Source: GWE2-40-63 sp050251815 (GTDB lineage: Bacteria; Bacteroidota; Bacteroidia; Bacteroidales; SZUA-534). Taken from it: DNA of 23,072 nt. Where the stretch lies: assembly GCA_050251815.1 (NCBI GenBank), contig JBFWMB010000068.1:1-23072 (forward strand), given 5' to 3'. Each line of letters starts with the position of its first letter. Position 1 is the stretch's first letter. The position numbers were made by a program, and so were the translations under genes. The notes under the pieces were generated by a model, which searched no databases, had not been told where the DNA came from, and worked only from the letters and a program-made list of their open reading frames with translations. Below, one piece after another: positions 6,096-14,631 of this stretch.

Positions 6096-7187
6096 ATGGG
6101 AATGATACAGACAACGTTAAACACTCCTTTTTCGGATAACACCCCGGCATTGGCACTCCGTTTTCCGGCCACTTTTAAACGATACATCGATTTAAGTGTG
6201 GGCCGTGGTTTGCAGTTTTTTGCCCACAGTCCCGAAACCACTTGCCTGTTAAACGATGCCAACCCCGATGTAATTGACTTCTACAACAACCTCACCCATC
6301 CGGAACTCTGGGAACAGATGGAAATCTGCGCAACCAACTGGAAGCTTATCAAGGAATTCAGCGATTTGTCGGCCAACGAGATTTACATCTCGTTTATCGA
6401 TTACCTGAACGGGATAATTACCCAGGAAGATATTCAACATATGGTACGGGCCATTGTGCTCATGAATACCGATATCGAAAAGTTCCAGTCCCTGTTTGAT
6501 AACGCTTTTGTCATAAGCCACGATATGTTCGTAAATGCACTTATCAAAGCGGTGGTAAACGAATTAACCATTCTTAAAAGCGTTTCCGGAACATACCCTG
6601 AAGCAGAAGTACCTCAGTCTTTTATCAGATCGATTGAAACAGCTTTCCGTTCAGGCTTTTTCATTCACTTGCAAAACCTGATTAACTGGCAAAACACCAA
6701 TTTTATCGACTGCATCGACAAAAGCCGGCATCTGGCCATTTGGTATTTTATTAGTCGAACCGCTAAAGGCAGTAAAGTACTTTACGACGAAAATCACAAC
6801 CTAAAGAATCAATACGGGGGAATTACCTGCAACTCCATCGACTTATTCGATGCCCTGGCATTTATTCAATCGGACGAAATAAATCAATTAATGTCGCACT
6901 GCCACTGTTACAATAGCAGTTTCAACGATTTTCTTAAAGAACAGCTTCCTCAAAAAGACGATTTTATTTTTGCCGATTTGCGACTGGCCAACCAGTTCTC
7001 CGGCTCATCGGCCGATTTAAAATTAAAAAGTTACAACATACAGCTCATTGAAGTGCTTTCGAAGATTGGTGCTCCCTGGATGGTTCTTACCGATATTCCG
7101 GCCTCAGAATTGACGCAACATACAGGCATTAACCTTGAACAAAAGCTGATAAAGAATCACGAACTCACTATAGTAAGCAACTACTAA
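6096..7187 (+). CDS. D12-class DNA adenine methyltransferase-like protein, catalytic motif lost
   Basis: The 363-residue protein keeps the outline of Dam/DpnM-type (D12) N6-adenine methyltransferases. Residues 30-42 'YIDLSVGRGLQFF' stand where the AdoMet-binding F-x-G-x-G motif belongs. 'CLLNDANPDVIDFYNNL' (about 49-65) matches the 'iNDlNpdLInfY' stretch. 'SRHLAIWYFISRTAKGSK' and 'NQYGG' correspond to the middle block before the DNA-binding region. At 293-297, in 'DFIFADLRLANQF', the motif is ADLRL where active enzymes have (L)DPPY. Without PPY, adenine methylation is unlikely. There is no partner nuclease nearby. It may be a regulatory or structural DNA-binding descendant; I do not assign a function. 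It converges on eno across a shared terminator. Confidence 0.65.
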   Translation: MGMIQTTLNTPFSDNTPALALRFPATFKRYIDLSVGRGLQFFAHSPETTCLLNDANPDVIDFYNNLTHPELWEQMEICATNWKLIKEFSDLSANEIYISFIDYLNGIITQEDIQHMVRAIVLMNTDIEKFQSLFDNAFVISHDMFVNALIKAVVNELTILKSVSGTYPEAEVPQSFIRSIETAFRSGFFIHLQNLINWQNTNFIDCIDKSRHLAIWYFISRTAKGSKVLYDENHNLKNQYGGITCNSIDLFDALAFIQSDEINQLMSHCHCYNSSFNDFLKEQLPQKDDFIFADLRLANQFSGSSADLKLKSYNIQLIEVLSKIGAPWMVLTDIPASELTQHTGINLEQKLIKNHELTIVSNY

Positions 7188-7193
7188 TAAAAA

Positions 7194-7213
7194 AACCCGC
7201 TTAAGAGCGGGTT
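7194..7213. terminator. Bidirectional intrinsic terminator between the methylase-like gene and eno
   Basis: AACCCGC (7194-7200) pairs with GCGGGTT (7207-7213) around a 6-base loop. On the - strand it is followed by an uninterrupted T run, a textbook terminator for eno; on the + strand it is followed by TTCTTTAG, adequate for the convergent gene. Confidence 0.85.
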
Positions 7214-7236
7214 CTTTAGTATAAGTGAGTTTATTA

Positions 7237-8514
7237 CTACTTCTTGTATCCGTAAATGGCTAAATCGCCTAATTCCTCCTCAATACGAAGCAATTGGTTG
7301 TATTTGGCCATACGGTCAGAACGGCTCATTGAACCGGTCTTAATCTGACCTGAATTGGTAGCTACGGCAATATCGGCAATGGTAGCATCTTCAGTCTCAC
7401 CCGAACGGTGACTGGTAACCGAAGTATAACCGGCACGGTGAGCCATTTCAATGGCGTTCAGGGTTTCGGTTAAAGTACCAATCTGGTTTACTTTAATCAG
7501 GATAGAATTGGCAGCTTTTAAATCAATTCCTTTTTTCAGGTATTCCACGTTGGTAACAAACAAATCGTCGCCAACCAGTTGAATTTTGTCGCCAATTTTA
7601 GCATTCAATGTTACCCAGCCATCCCAGTCGCCTTCGTCCATACCATCCTCGATAGAATCGATGGGGTATTTTTCAACCAATGAAGCCAGGTAGTCGGCTT
7701 GCTCTTTGCTGTTGCGTTTTGCGCCATTTGGGCCTTCAAACTTGCTGTAATCGTACACGCCGTCTTTGTAAAATTCCGAGGCAGCACAATCCAATGCAAT
7801 GGTAATATCTTTACCTGCTTTGTAACCGGCGTTTTCAATGGCTTTGATAATAGATTCCAAGGCATCTTCGGTACCGTTTAATGCCGGGGCAAAACCACCT
7901 TCGTCACCAACTGCGGTGCTTAAGTTACGATCGTGCAGTACTTTTTTAAGACTGTGGAAAACCTCAGCACCCATGCGCAGTCCTTCGCGGAAGCTTGGAG
8001 CTCCAATGGGGCGAATCATGAATTCCTGAAAAGCTATAGGGGCATCGGAGTGCGAACCGCCGTTAATGATGTTCATCATAGGAACAGGCAGGGTTACCGC
8101 ATTGGTTCCACCTATATAGCGATACAAGGGCAAGCCGGTATATTGAGCTGCTGCTTTAGCCACAGCTAACGATACGCCCAAAATAGCATTCGCTCCCAGG
8201 TTGCTTTTGGTTTTGGTTCCGTCCAGGGCAAGCATGCGTTTGTCGATACCCACCTGATCGGTAGCCGGAAAACCTATGATTTCGGGAGCAATTTTTTCGT
8301 TAACATTTGCTACGGCTTTAAGCACTCCCTTACCCAGAAAACGGCCTTTGTCACCGTCTCTAAGTTCCAACGCTTCGTTTTCGCCGGTTGATGCTCCTGA
8401 TGGAACAGCTGCACGACCAACAATACCACAATCCAGGGTAACTTCAACTTCGATGGTTGGGTTACCGCGTGAATCCATAATTTCACGTGCGTGAACATTT
8501 GCAATTAATCCCAT
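7237..8514 (-). CDS. eno: Enolase (phosphopyruvate hydratase)
   Basis: The 425-residue protein converts 2-phosphoglycerate to phosphoenolpyruvate in glycolysis, in the cytoplasm, as a Mg-dependent enzyme; it is of normal length. The Mg ligands are visible as Asp in 'ALDCAASEFY', Glu in 'SIEDGMDEGDWDGW' and Asp in 'VGDDLFVTN'. The catalytic Lys is in 'ILIKVNQIGTLTET', and the family signature is 'SHRSGETEDATIADIAVATN'. The N-terminal 'AREIMDSRGNPTIEVEV' confirms the start at 8514. It lies 102 bp after rplQ, beyond the operon terminator, so it likely has its own promoter as well as receiving any read-through. It ends at the bidirectional terminator. Confidence 0.98.
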   Translation of the reverse strand: MGLIANVHAREIMDSRGNPTIEVEVTLDCGIVGRAAVPSGASTGENEALELRDGDKGRFLGKGVLKAVANVNEKIAPEIIGFPATDQVGIDKRMLALDGTKTKSNLGANAILGVSLAVAKAAAQYTGLPLYRYIGGTNAVTLPVPMMNIINGGSHSDAPIAFQEFMIRPIGAPSFREGLRMGAEVFHSLKKVLHDRNLSTAVGDEGGFAPALNGTEDALESIIKAIENAGYKAGKDITIALDCAASEFYKDGVYDYSKFEGPNGAKRNSKEQADYLASLVEKYPIDSIEDGMDEGDWDGWVTLNAKIGDKIQLVGDDLFVTNVEYLKKGIDLKAANSILIKVNQIGTLTETLNAIEMAHRAGYTSVTSHRSGETEDATIADIAVATNSGQIKTGSMSRSDRMAKYNQLLRIEEELGDLAIYGYKK

Positions 8515-8559
8515 AATTATTGTTTTTTAGATTTTTGAGTAATCTGTTTTTTCTATATA

Positions 8560-8596
8560 AAAAGAGGGGTAAATATACAAAATTTACCCCTCTTTT
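8560..8596 (-). terminator. Strong hairpin ending the ribosomal-protein operon
   Basis: AAAAGAGGGGTAAAT (8560-8574) and ATTTACCCCTCTTTT (8582-8596) form a perfect 15-bp stem with a 7-base loop. It begins 21 bp after the rplQ stop; on the - strand the stem itself ends in a T run. It separates the ribosomal transcript from eno. Confidence 0.88.
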
Positions 8597-8616
8597 AAAG
8601 CCTTGAAATATGATTT

Positions 8617-9207
8617 TTATTCCTCTTTTTTGGCTTCGTCCGATGTATTATCTTCAACGGGTTTAACGGTTTCGTCAACCACTGTTTCGTTTACTTCGGG
8701 AGCTTCTTCCACAGGAGCTTCTACAGTCTCAACTGCTGCCTGAGCAGGAGCTTCTGCAGTTACTGCATCAGCAGTTTTCTTTTTGCTGCTGCTTCTTCTG
8801 CGTTTTGAAGAGGTTTGTTTTGCTGATTCTTTTTGTTGTGTATAATTTTCGTTGTAGTCAACCAATTCAATAATACACATTTCAGCGTTGTCGCCCACAC
8901 GGTTACCGGTTTTTAAAATACGGGTATAACCTCCCGGGCGGTTTGCTACTTTTACAGCAATGTCGCGGAATAGTTCGTTCACACCATCTTTATTTTGAAG
9001 GTAACTGAACACCACCCGGCGCGAGTGTGTAGAATCTACTTTAGATTTAGTAATTAGCGGCTCCACATAAGTCTTTAAGGCTTTTGCTTTTGCCACGGTA
9101 GTACTAATTCGTTTGTGTAGAATAAGAGAAGTAGCCATATTTGAAAGCATCGCGCTTCTGTGAGCGGCTTTCCTACCTAAATGATTAAAACTTTTATTGT
9201 GTCTCAT
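8617..9207 (-). CDS. rplQ: Ribosomal protein L17 (bL17) with long acidic tail
   Basis: Residues 1-120 are the conserved L17 fold ('MRHNKSFNHLGRKAAHRSAM', 'RISTTVAKAKALKTYVEPLI', 'NRPGGYTRILKTGNR'), a large-subunit protein near the tunnel exit. Residues about 130-196 are an extension: first a basic Ser/Lys/Arg patch ('SSKRRRSSSKKKT'), then an Ala/Glu/Val/Pro-rich acidic stretch ending 'SDEAKKEE'. Such tails are usual in Bacteroidota and probably disordered. It is the last gene of the operon, 5 bp after rpoA. A GGAG lies too close to the ATG to serve as a normal Shine-Dalgarno. Confidence 0.97.
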   Translation of the reverse strand: MRHNKSFNHLGRKAAHRSAMLSNMATSLILHKRISTTVAKAKALKTYVEPLITKSKVDSTHSRRVVFSYLQNKDGVNELFRDIAVKVANRPGGYTRILKTGNRVGDNAEMCIIELVDYNENYTQQKESAKQTSSKRRRSSSKKKTADAVTAEAPAQAAVETVEAPVEEAPEVNETVVDETVKPVEDNTSDEAKKEE

Positions 9208-9212
9208 CTCCG

Positions 9213-10205
9213 TTATTCTTTCTCAAGTTTATACTTACTGATGTCCATACCAAATGTAAGACTCATTGAATCTAACAGATCCTCCAATTCAGTAAGTGAC
9301 TTTTTACCAAAGTTTCTGAATTTTAACAGATCGTTTTTGTTGTATGTACATAAGTCACCTAATGTATCCACATCGGCAGCCTTTAAACAGTTTAGTGCAC
9401 GTACCGACAAGTCCATATCAACCAATTTGGTTTTTAATAACTGACGCATGTGCAATACTTCCTCGTCAAATTCTTCCGCTTGATATTTTTCGTCTGAATC
9501 GAGGGTGATTTTCTCGTCAGAGAATAACATAAAGTGGTATATAAGAATCTTAGCTGCTTCTTTCAATGCTTCTTTTGGATGGATTGATCCATCTGTCTGG
9601 ATATCTAAAATAAGCTTTTCGTAATCGGTTTTTTGTTCCACCCGATAGTTTTCAACAGCATACTTTACATTGCGGATTGGGGTATGAATAGCATCGATTG
9701 CAATAACACCAAACTCAGCATCAACAGGCATGTTTTCCTCTGCAGGAATGTAACCACGACCTTTGTTAATGGTGATTTCCATTTGGAGTTTAACCGACGA
9801 TTCAAGCTTGCAAATTACCAAATCAGGATTCAAAACCTCAAAACCGGTAATAAAGCGAGAAATATCGCCAGCAGTAAATACTTCCTGATCGCTGATGGTA
9901 ATAGATACCTTCTCGTGATCCATGTCTTCTATTTGCTGCTTAAACCGTATCTGTTTCAGGCTTAATACTATTTCAGTAACGTCTTCCATTACTCCTGGAA
10001 TGGTAGAGAACTCATGTTCCACCCCTTCAATTTTAACAGTAGTAATAGCGAATCCCTCTAACGATGAGAGGAGAATCCGGCGTAACGCGTTACCTACAGT
10101 ATTCCCGTAACCAGGTTCCAGAGGTCTGAACTCGAATTTCCCTGAATGGTCATCCGCTTCCAGCATTATAACTTTATCGGGCTTCTGAAAAGCTAAAATT
10201 GCCAT
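9213..10205 (-). CDS. rpoA: RNA polymerase subunit alpha
   Basis: The 330-residue protein is of full length. The N-terminal domain (about 1-230) mediates dimerisation and beta/beta' assembly and carries 'GNTVGNALRRILLSSLEG'. The C-terminal domain (about 258-325) has helix-hairpin-helix character ('RALNCLKAADVDTLGDLCTY', 'LLKFRNFGKKSLTELEDLL') and contacts upstream DNA and activators. An acidic linker joins them. Position between rpsD and rplQ is the classic alpha-operon order, tying polymerase supply to ribosome supply. Confidence 0.98.
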   Translation of the reverse strand: MAILAFQKPDKVIMLEADDHSGKFEFRPLEPGYGNTVGNALRRILLSSLEGFAITTVKIEGVEHEFSTIPGVMEDVTEIVLSLKQIRFKQQIEDMDHEKVSITISDQEVFTAGDISRFITGFEVLNPDLVICKLESSVKLQMEITINKGRGYIPAEENMPVDAEFGVIAIDAIHTPIRNVKYAVENYRVEQKTDYEKLILDIQTDGSIHPKEALKEAAKILIYHFMLFSDEKITLDSDEKYQAEEFDEEVLHMRQLLKTKLVDMDLSVRALNCLKAADVDTLGDLCTYNKNDLLKFRNFGKKSLTELEDLLDSMSLTFGMDISKYKLEKE

Positions 10206-10215
10206 AATATAAAAA

Positions 10216-10824
10216 TTACTTAGAGTATAATTCTACGATTAATTGTTCCTTAATATTTTCAGGAATTTCTGTCCGTTCAGGAACATTAAGGTATTTTCCA
10301 GTGCGTGTGTCGCTATCCCACTCTAACCATGGATACTTGCTGTGATTTGTTCCGGCAATAGCGTTAGTAATAACTTCAAGAGATTTTGATTTCTCCCGAA
10401 CACTAATAACCTGACCGGGTTTTACAGTGTACGAAGGAATATTTACAAGGTCTCCGTCAACAAGGATATGTTTATGGCCCACTAACTGACGTGCGGCTGC
10501 ACGGGTAGGAGCAATTCCTAAACGATATACCAGGTTGTCGAGTCTTGACTCCAACAACTGTAATAATACTTCACCGGTAATACCTTTGCTACGGGAAGCT
10601 TTGTGGAACATGTTTGCAAATTGCTTTTCTAAAATACCATAGGTATATTTAGCTTTTTGCTTTTCTTGCAACTGAATTCCGTATTCTGAAGTTTTTTTCC
10701 GCTTCTTGCTTAACCCATGTTGTCCGGGAGGGAAATTTTTACGTTCAAAATATTTATCAGGTCCGTAGATTGGTTCACCAAATTTTCTGGCGATTTTTGT
10801 TTTTGGTCCAATATATCTAGCCAT
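10216..10824 (-). CDS. rpsD: Ribosomal protein S4 (uS4)
   Basis: The 202-residue primary binder of the 16S 5' domain has the S4 RNA-binding domain at about 92-155 ('LLESRLDNLVYRLGIAPTRA', 'ARQLVGHKHILVDGDLVNIP'). The N-terminal region lacks the Cys cluster of zinc-type S4 ('MARYIGPKTKIARKFGEPIY'). In E. coli S4 represses the alpha operon through a pseudoknot; I see no such element here. It lies 30 bp after rpsK and 10 bp before rpoA. Confidence 0.98.
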   Translation of the reverse strand: MARYIGPKTKIARKFGEPIYGPDKYFERKNFPPGQHGLSKKRKKTSEYGIQLQEKQKAKYTYGILEKQFANMFHKASRSKGITGEVLLQLLESRLDNLVYRLGIAPTRAAARQLVGHKHILVDGDLVNIPSYTVKPGQVISVREKSKSLEVITNAIAGTNHSKYPWLEWDSDTRTGKYLNVPERTEIPENIKEQLIVELYSK

Positions 10825-10854
10825 CTGCTATTTTTTTAATCTATACAAAACTAA

Positions 10855-11244
10855 TTAAACTCGTCTCCTTTTTGGAGGTCTGCAACCATTATGTGGTAAT
10901 GGAGTAACATCTACAATCTCAACAACTTCAATACCTTGATTGTGTATGGTTCTGATAGCAGATTCCCGACCAGTGCCCGGGCCTTTTACAAAAACTTTTG
11001 CTTTACGCATTCCGCCTTCATAAGCCACTTTAGCACAATCCTCAGCAGATACCTGTGCAGCATAAGGGGTATTTTTCTTAGAGCCCCTGAAACCATTCTT
11101 GCCTGAAGAGGACCATGAAATTACCTGCCCATCGTTATTCGTAATCGAAATAATAATGTTATTAAACGACGAATGGATGTGCACTTGTCCGGTCGCTTCA
11201 ACCTTAACAATTCTCTTTTTTGTAGTTTTAGACTTCTGTGCCAT
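10855..11244 (-). CDS. rpsK: Ribosomal protein S11 (uS11)
   Basis: The 129-residue protein lines the 30S platform by the mRNA exit and E site. It has the conserved middle 'VHIHSSFNNIIISITNNDGQ' and the near-invariant end 'TPLPHNGCRPPKRRRV', whose Asn-Gly is the site of isoaspartate formation in E. coli. A Lys-rich N-terminus precedes the fold. It lies 13 bp after rpsM. Confidence 0.98.
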   Translation of the reverse strand: MAQKSKTTKKRIVKVEATGQVHIHSSFNNIIISITNNDGQVISWSSSGKNGFRGSKKNTPYAAQVSAEDCAKVAYEGGMRKAKVFVKGPGTGRESAIRTIHNQGIEVVEIVDVTPLPHNGCRPPKRRRV

Positions 11245-11257
11245 AATAACTTATCCC

Positions 11258-11635
11258 TTATTTAGTAGCTTTCTTTTTATTCGCAACGGTTTTCTTTCTT
11301 CCTTTGCGTGTACGTGCGTTATTACGGGTATGTTGTCCGCGTACCGGTAATCCAATACGGTGACGTACCCCACGATAACAACCAATATCCATTAAACGTT
11401 TAATGTTTAACTGGATCTCTGAGCGAAGTTCACCTTCTAGTTTATATTGTTCGTTAAGAATTTTACGAAGAGAAGCAATATCTGCATCCGTCCAATCTTT
11501 AACTTTTGTGTCGTAGCTAATATTAGCTTTATCGAGTATAGTACGTGACGCACTACGTCCGATGCCGAAAATATAGGTAAGGCCTACTTCGCCTCTTTTA
11601 TTTTTCGGTAAATCAACACCTACAAGTCGTGCCAT
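11258..11635 (-). CDS. rpsM: Ribosomal protein S13 (uS13)
   Basis: The 125-residue protein of the 30S head makes bridges to L5 and 23S and touches the P-site tRNA with its basic tail. The start 'MARLVGVDLPKNKRGEVGLT' and the tail 'GLPVRGQHTRNNARTRKGRK' are typical. The gene follows rpmJ by 41 bp. Confidence 0.98.
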   Translation of the reverse strand: MARLVGVDLPKNKRGEVGLTYIFGIGRSASRTILDKANISYDTKVKDWTDADIASLRKILNEQYKLEGELRSEIQLNIKRLMDIGCYRGVRHRIGLPVRGQHTRNNARTRKGRKKTVANKKKATK

Positions 11636-11676
11636 AAATTAATGTTTAAATTTTCGGTTTGCAAAGTTAATTAAAA

Positions 11677-11793
11677 TTATCCTTGACGTTGTTTAAATTT
11701 TGGATTTTTTTTGTTAATCACATACAAACGTCCTTTTCTTCGTACGATTTTACAATCAGAACTACGCTTTTTTACTGATGCTCTTACTTTCAT
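11677..11793 (-). CDS. rpmJ: Ribosomal protein L36 (bL36), zinc-free form
   Basis: This 38-residue gene reads 'MKVRASVKKRSSDCKIVRRK' then 'GRLYVINKKNPKFKQRQG'. It lies exactly where rpmJ belongs, between infA and rpsM. Zinc-type L36 has a Cys-x-x-Cys ... Cys ... His site; here only one Cys remains (SSDC), with Asn and Phe at the other ligand positions, so it cannot bind zinc in the standard way. That form is normal in Bacteroidota. L36 packs on 23S domains II and VI near L6. Confidence 0.95.
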   Translation of the reverse strand: MKVRASVKKRSSDCKIVRRKGRLYVINKKNPKFKQRQG

Positions 11794-11807
11794 CTCTTTA
11801 AGTTCTA

Positions 11808-12026
11808 TTATTTGTATCTAAATGATATTCGTCCCTTAGTTAAGTCATAAGGCGACATTTCAACTTTTACTTTATCTCCGGGCAAAATCTTAATATAGTG
11901 CATACGCATCTTGCCTGAGATATGAGCAGTAATAACATGCCCATTTTCTAATTCTACTCGAAACATTGCATTACTTAATGCTTCGACAATGGTACCATCT
12001 TGTTCAATTGAAGGCTGTTTCGCCAT
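11808..12026 (-). CDS. infA: Translation initiation factor IF-1
   Basis: The 72-residue protein is one S1-like OB fold that occupies the A site during 30S initiation and helps IF2 and IF3. The signature stretches are 'EALSNAMFRVELENGHVITA', 'GKMRMHYIKILPGDKVKVEM' and the end 'DLTKGRISFRYK'. It follows map by 17 bp and precedes rpmJ by 14 bp, as in many Bacteroidota and Firmicutes. Confidence 0.97.
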   Translation of the reverse strand: MAKQPSIEQDGTIVEALSNAMFRVELENGHVITAHISGKMRMHYIKILPGDKVKVEMSPYDLTKGRISFRYK

Positions 12027-12043
12027 AATAATTTCCTACTTAT

Positions 12044-12808
12044 TTATTTTTCTATTAATTCGAAATTGGATAAAACCTCGCTATGTGCTTCTCCTATACT
12101 AATGGTATGTTCAAAGTGAGCTGAGATTTTCCCATCCCGTGTTTTTAAAGTCCAGCCATCGTCCATCAGTTTTACCCGACGACTCCCGAAGTTAATCATG
12201 GGTTCCACAGCTAAAACCATCCCTTTTCGCAGTAACATTCCTGTTCGTGCCTTTCCGTAATTGGGAACATCGGGTGCTTCGTGCAGGTTTCTACCGATTC
12301 CGTGTCCAACCATTTCGCGAACAACGCTGTAGTGCTGTTGTTCAACAAAAGTTTGAATTGCGTTACCGATATCGCCTACCCGGTTTCCTGGTTTCGCCGC
12401 TTCAATGCCCTTATACAATGCTTGTTTTACCGTGTTTACAAAGTTACACACCTCTTTGGAAACAGGTTCCACCACAAAGGTATAACACGAATAACCAAAA
12501 AACCCGTCTTTAACTACACCACAATCAATAGATACCACATCGCCTTCTTGCAACTCATAATCTGAAGGAATGCCGTGCACTATGGTGTCGTTTACTGAAA
12601 TACATAAGGTATTCGGAAATCCATGGTAATTAAGAAAAGCTGGCTTAGCCTCATGGTCACAAATAAATTCGTAAGCCATTTGGTCTAATTTAATGGTTTT
12701 TACTCCCGGCTTAAGCTGAGTTTTCAGCATAGCATGGGTTTTTGAAACCAACTGACAGCTTTCCTTAATCCGATAAATTTCTTCGGCTGTCTTATAAAAT
12801 AACATCAA
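12044..12808 (-). CDS. map: Methionine aminopeptidase type I, with one metal ligand changed
   Basis: The 254-residue enzyme removes the starting methionine from new proteins in the cytoplasm. The fold is clear: His79 in 'IVHGIP', Asp95 in 'VVSIDCGVV', His169 in 'MVGHGIGRNLHEAPDVPNYG', Glu202 in 'LAVEPMINFG' and Glu233 in 'SAHFEHTISI'. The second Asp ligand, expected in 'DGF-x-GD-S', is Tyr106 here ('DGFFGYSCYTF', codon TAT at 12491-12493). Asp to Tyr would need only GAT to TAT. Either the enzyme is impaired and another copy exists elsewhere, or the base is an error. The adk gene often found between secY and map is absent. Confidence 0.95.
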   Translation of the reverse strand: MMLFYKTAEEIYRIKESCQLVSKTHAMLKTQLKPGVKTIKLDQMAYEFICDHEAKPAFLNYHGFPNTLCISVNDTIVHGIPSDYELQEGDVVSIDCGVVKDGFFGYSCYTFVVEPVSKEVCNFVNTVKQALYKGIEAAKPGNRVGDIGNAIQTFVEQQHYSVVREMVGHGIGRNLHEAPDVPNYGKARTGMLLRKGMVLAVEPMINFGSRRVKLMDDGWTLKTRDGKISAHFEHTISIGEAHSEVLSNFELIEK

Positions 12809-12831
12809 AGAACGTAAAAGTACGCAAGGGT

Positions 12832-14163
12832 TTAAATTACCGAGCGACCACCTTTAATTCGGCCACTTTTCATCAAACCGTCGTAATGTCTCATTAACAA
12901 GTGGCTTTCAATTTGCTGTAGGGTATCCAACACAACACCTACCATAATTAAAAGCGATGTACCTCCGTAGAAATATGCAAAGCCAGTTTCAACACCTGCT
13001 ATCATGGCAAATGCCGGTAAAATGGCTACAATTGCAAGGAAAATGGAACCAGGCAGAGTAATTCTTGACATTACCGTGTCGAGAAACTCTATGGTTTTTC
13101 TTCCGGGTTTAACGCCAGGAATAAATCCACCGTTCTTTTTCATATCTTCAGCCATCTGTGTAGGATTGATAATGATGGCTGTGTAAAAATAAGTAAACAG
13201 AACGATGAGTAAAGCGGTAATAAAATTATACCAAAATCCGGTGTTATCGCCTAAAGCTGCAGCAATACCAGTAGCTGCATCGCTTTCAGAGAAACCTACC
13301 AAAATGATAGGCAAAAACATGATTGCCTGAGCAAAAATGATAGGCATTACACCCGATGCATTAACTTTTAAAGGTATGTACTGACGAACTCCACCGTATT
13401 GTTTGTTTCCTACGATGCGTTTTGCATACTGTACCGGAATTTTACGGGTTCCCTGAATCAATAATATGGTTAAGGCCACAACAACTGCCAGGGCAATCAT
13501 TTCGACCAGGAACATAACCAAACCACCACCCGATTCGTTTACACGGGAAACCAATTCCACCCACAACGCACTGGGCAGCTTAGCAATAATTCCAATCATT
13601 ATGATTAACGAGATTCCGTTTCCAATACCTTTGTCGGTAATACGCTCACCCAACCACATAACAAACATGGTTCCGGCGGTTAGTATAACGATAGACGAAA
13701 TCGTAAAGAAAGCTCCTGATAAAGCAAAGGCCGATGCAGGTAATTGGGCATGCAGGTTAGCCAGATAACTGGGACCTTGCAGCAATAAAATTATTACAGT
13801 TAAATAACGAGTAATCTGATTAATTTTACGTCGTCCACTTTCCCCCTCACGTTGCAACCTTTGAAAATAGGGAACGGCCATACCCAGAAGTTGAATTACG
13901 ATTGAAGCAGAGATGTAAGGCATAATTCCCAGGGCAAATATGGATGCATTTGAGAAAGCTCCTCCTGAAAACATATCGAGCAAGCCCAATACACCTCCAG
14001 AAGTCTGCGATTTCAAGGCAGTTAATTGCGAAGGGTCAATGCCGGGTAAAACAACCCTCGATCCCAGACGGTAAATCAAGATAAGTCCCAGGGTATTAAT
14101 AATCCGGGCTTTTAAGTCTTCAATCTTCCAGATATTCTTTAAGGTTTCAATAAATCGCTTCAT
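12832..14163 (-). CDS. secY: Protein translocase subunit SecY
   Basis: The 443-residue inner-membrane protein with about ten membrane helices is the pore of the Sec translocon. Start 'MKRFIETLKNIWKIEDLKAR' leads to TM1 'IINTLGLILIYRLGSRVVLP'; the plug region is 'GLLDMFSGGAFSNASIFALG'; the cytoplasmic loop 'GTRKIPVQYAKRIVG' contacts ribosome and SecA; the end 'YDGLMKSGRIKGG' is typical. It lies 10 bp after rplO, the standard place at the end of the spc set. Confidence 0.98.
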   Translation of the reverse strand: MKRFIETLKNIWKIEDLKARIINTLGLILIYRLGSRVVLPGIDPSQLTALKSQTSGGVLGLLDMFSGGAFSNASIFALGIMPYISASIVIQLLGMAVPYFQRLQREGESGRRKINQITRYLTVIILLLQGPSYLANLHAQLPASAFALSGAFFTISSIVILTAGTMFVMWLGERITDKGIGNGISLIIMIGIIAKLPSALWVELVSRVNESGGGLVMFLVEMIALAVVVALTILLIQGTRKIPVQYAKRIVGNKQYGGVRQYIPLKVNASGVMPIIFAQAIMFLPIILVGFSESDAATGIAAALGDNTGFWYNFITALLIVLFTYFYTAIIINPTQMAEDMKKNGGFIPGVKPGRKTIEFLDTVMSRITLPGSIFLAIVAILPAFAMIAGVETGFAYFYGGTSLLIMVGVVLDTLQQIESHLLMRHYDGLMKSGRIKGGRSVI

Positions 14164-14173
14164 TAATCTATTT

Positions 14174-14620
14174 TTACAAAGTTACTACTGTACCTTCGAG
14201 CTTTTCAATGGCAGCCAGGGCTGATTTAGAAAAAGCATGAGCTTTAACTTCTAGCTTTAAGGTTAATTTTCCGTTACCAAGAATTTTAATGCGATCGCCT
14301 TTTGAGCACAATCCATTATCGAGCAGGATTTGCTCATCGATGGCGGTTAAATTCTTAGCTTCTGCTAATTTTTGTAAATCTCCAATGTTGATGGCTTTGA
14401 ACTCTTTGCGGTTAATGTTCTTAAAACCGAATTTAGGAACCCTGCGCTGTAAGGGCATTTGTCCTCCTTCAAAACCTACTTTTTTCGAATAACCTGAGCG
14501 TGATTTAGCTCCTTTATGACCACGGGTTGATGTACCGCCTTTTCCAGATCCCTGGCCCCGACCAATACGCTTACGTGATTTAACTGAACCTTCAGCTGGT
14601 TTCAAATTACTTAATTCCAT
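14174..14620 (-). CDS. rplO: Ribosomal protein L15 (uL15)
   Basis: The 148-residue late-assembly protein of the 50S subunit has the Gly/Arg-rich N-terminal extension 'KRIGRGQGSGKGGTSTRGHK' that threads through 23S rRNA and a globular C-terminal half from about residue 75. The start at 14620 gives the usual 'MELSNLKPAEGS'. It lies 11 bp after rpmD. Confidence 0.98.
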   Translation of the reverse strand: MELSNLKPAEGSVKSRKRIGRGQGSGKGGTSTRGHKGAKSRSGYSKKVGFEGGQMPLQRRVPKFGFKNINRKEFKAINIGDLQKLAEAKNLTAIDEQILLDNGLCSKGDRIKILGNGKLTLKLEVKAHAFSKSALAAIEKLEGTVVTL

Positions 14621-14631
14621 ATCTGAATTTA

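Noticed and set aside
7611..8504. Several alternative frames within eno on both strands
   Set aside because: They are shadows of the highly conserved enolase frame.
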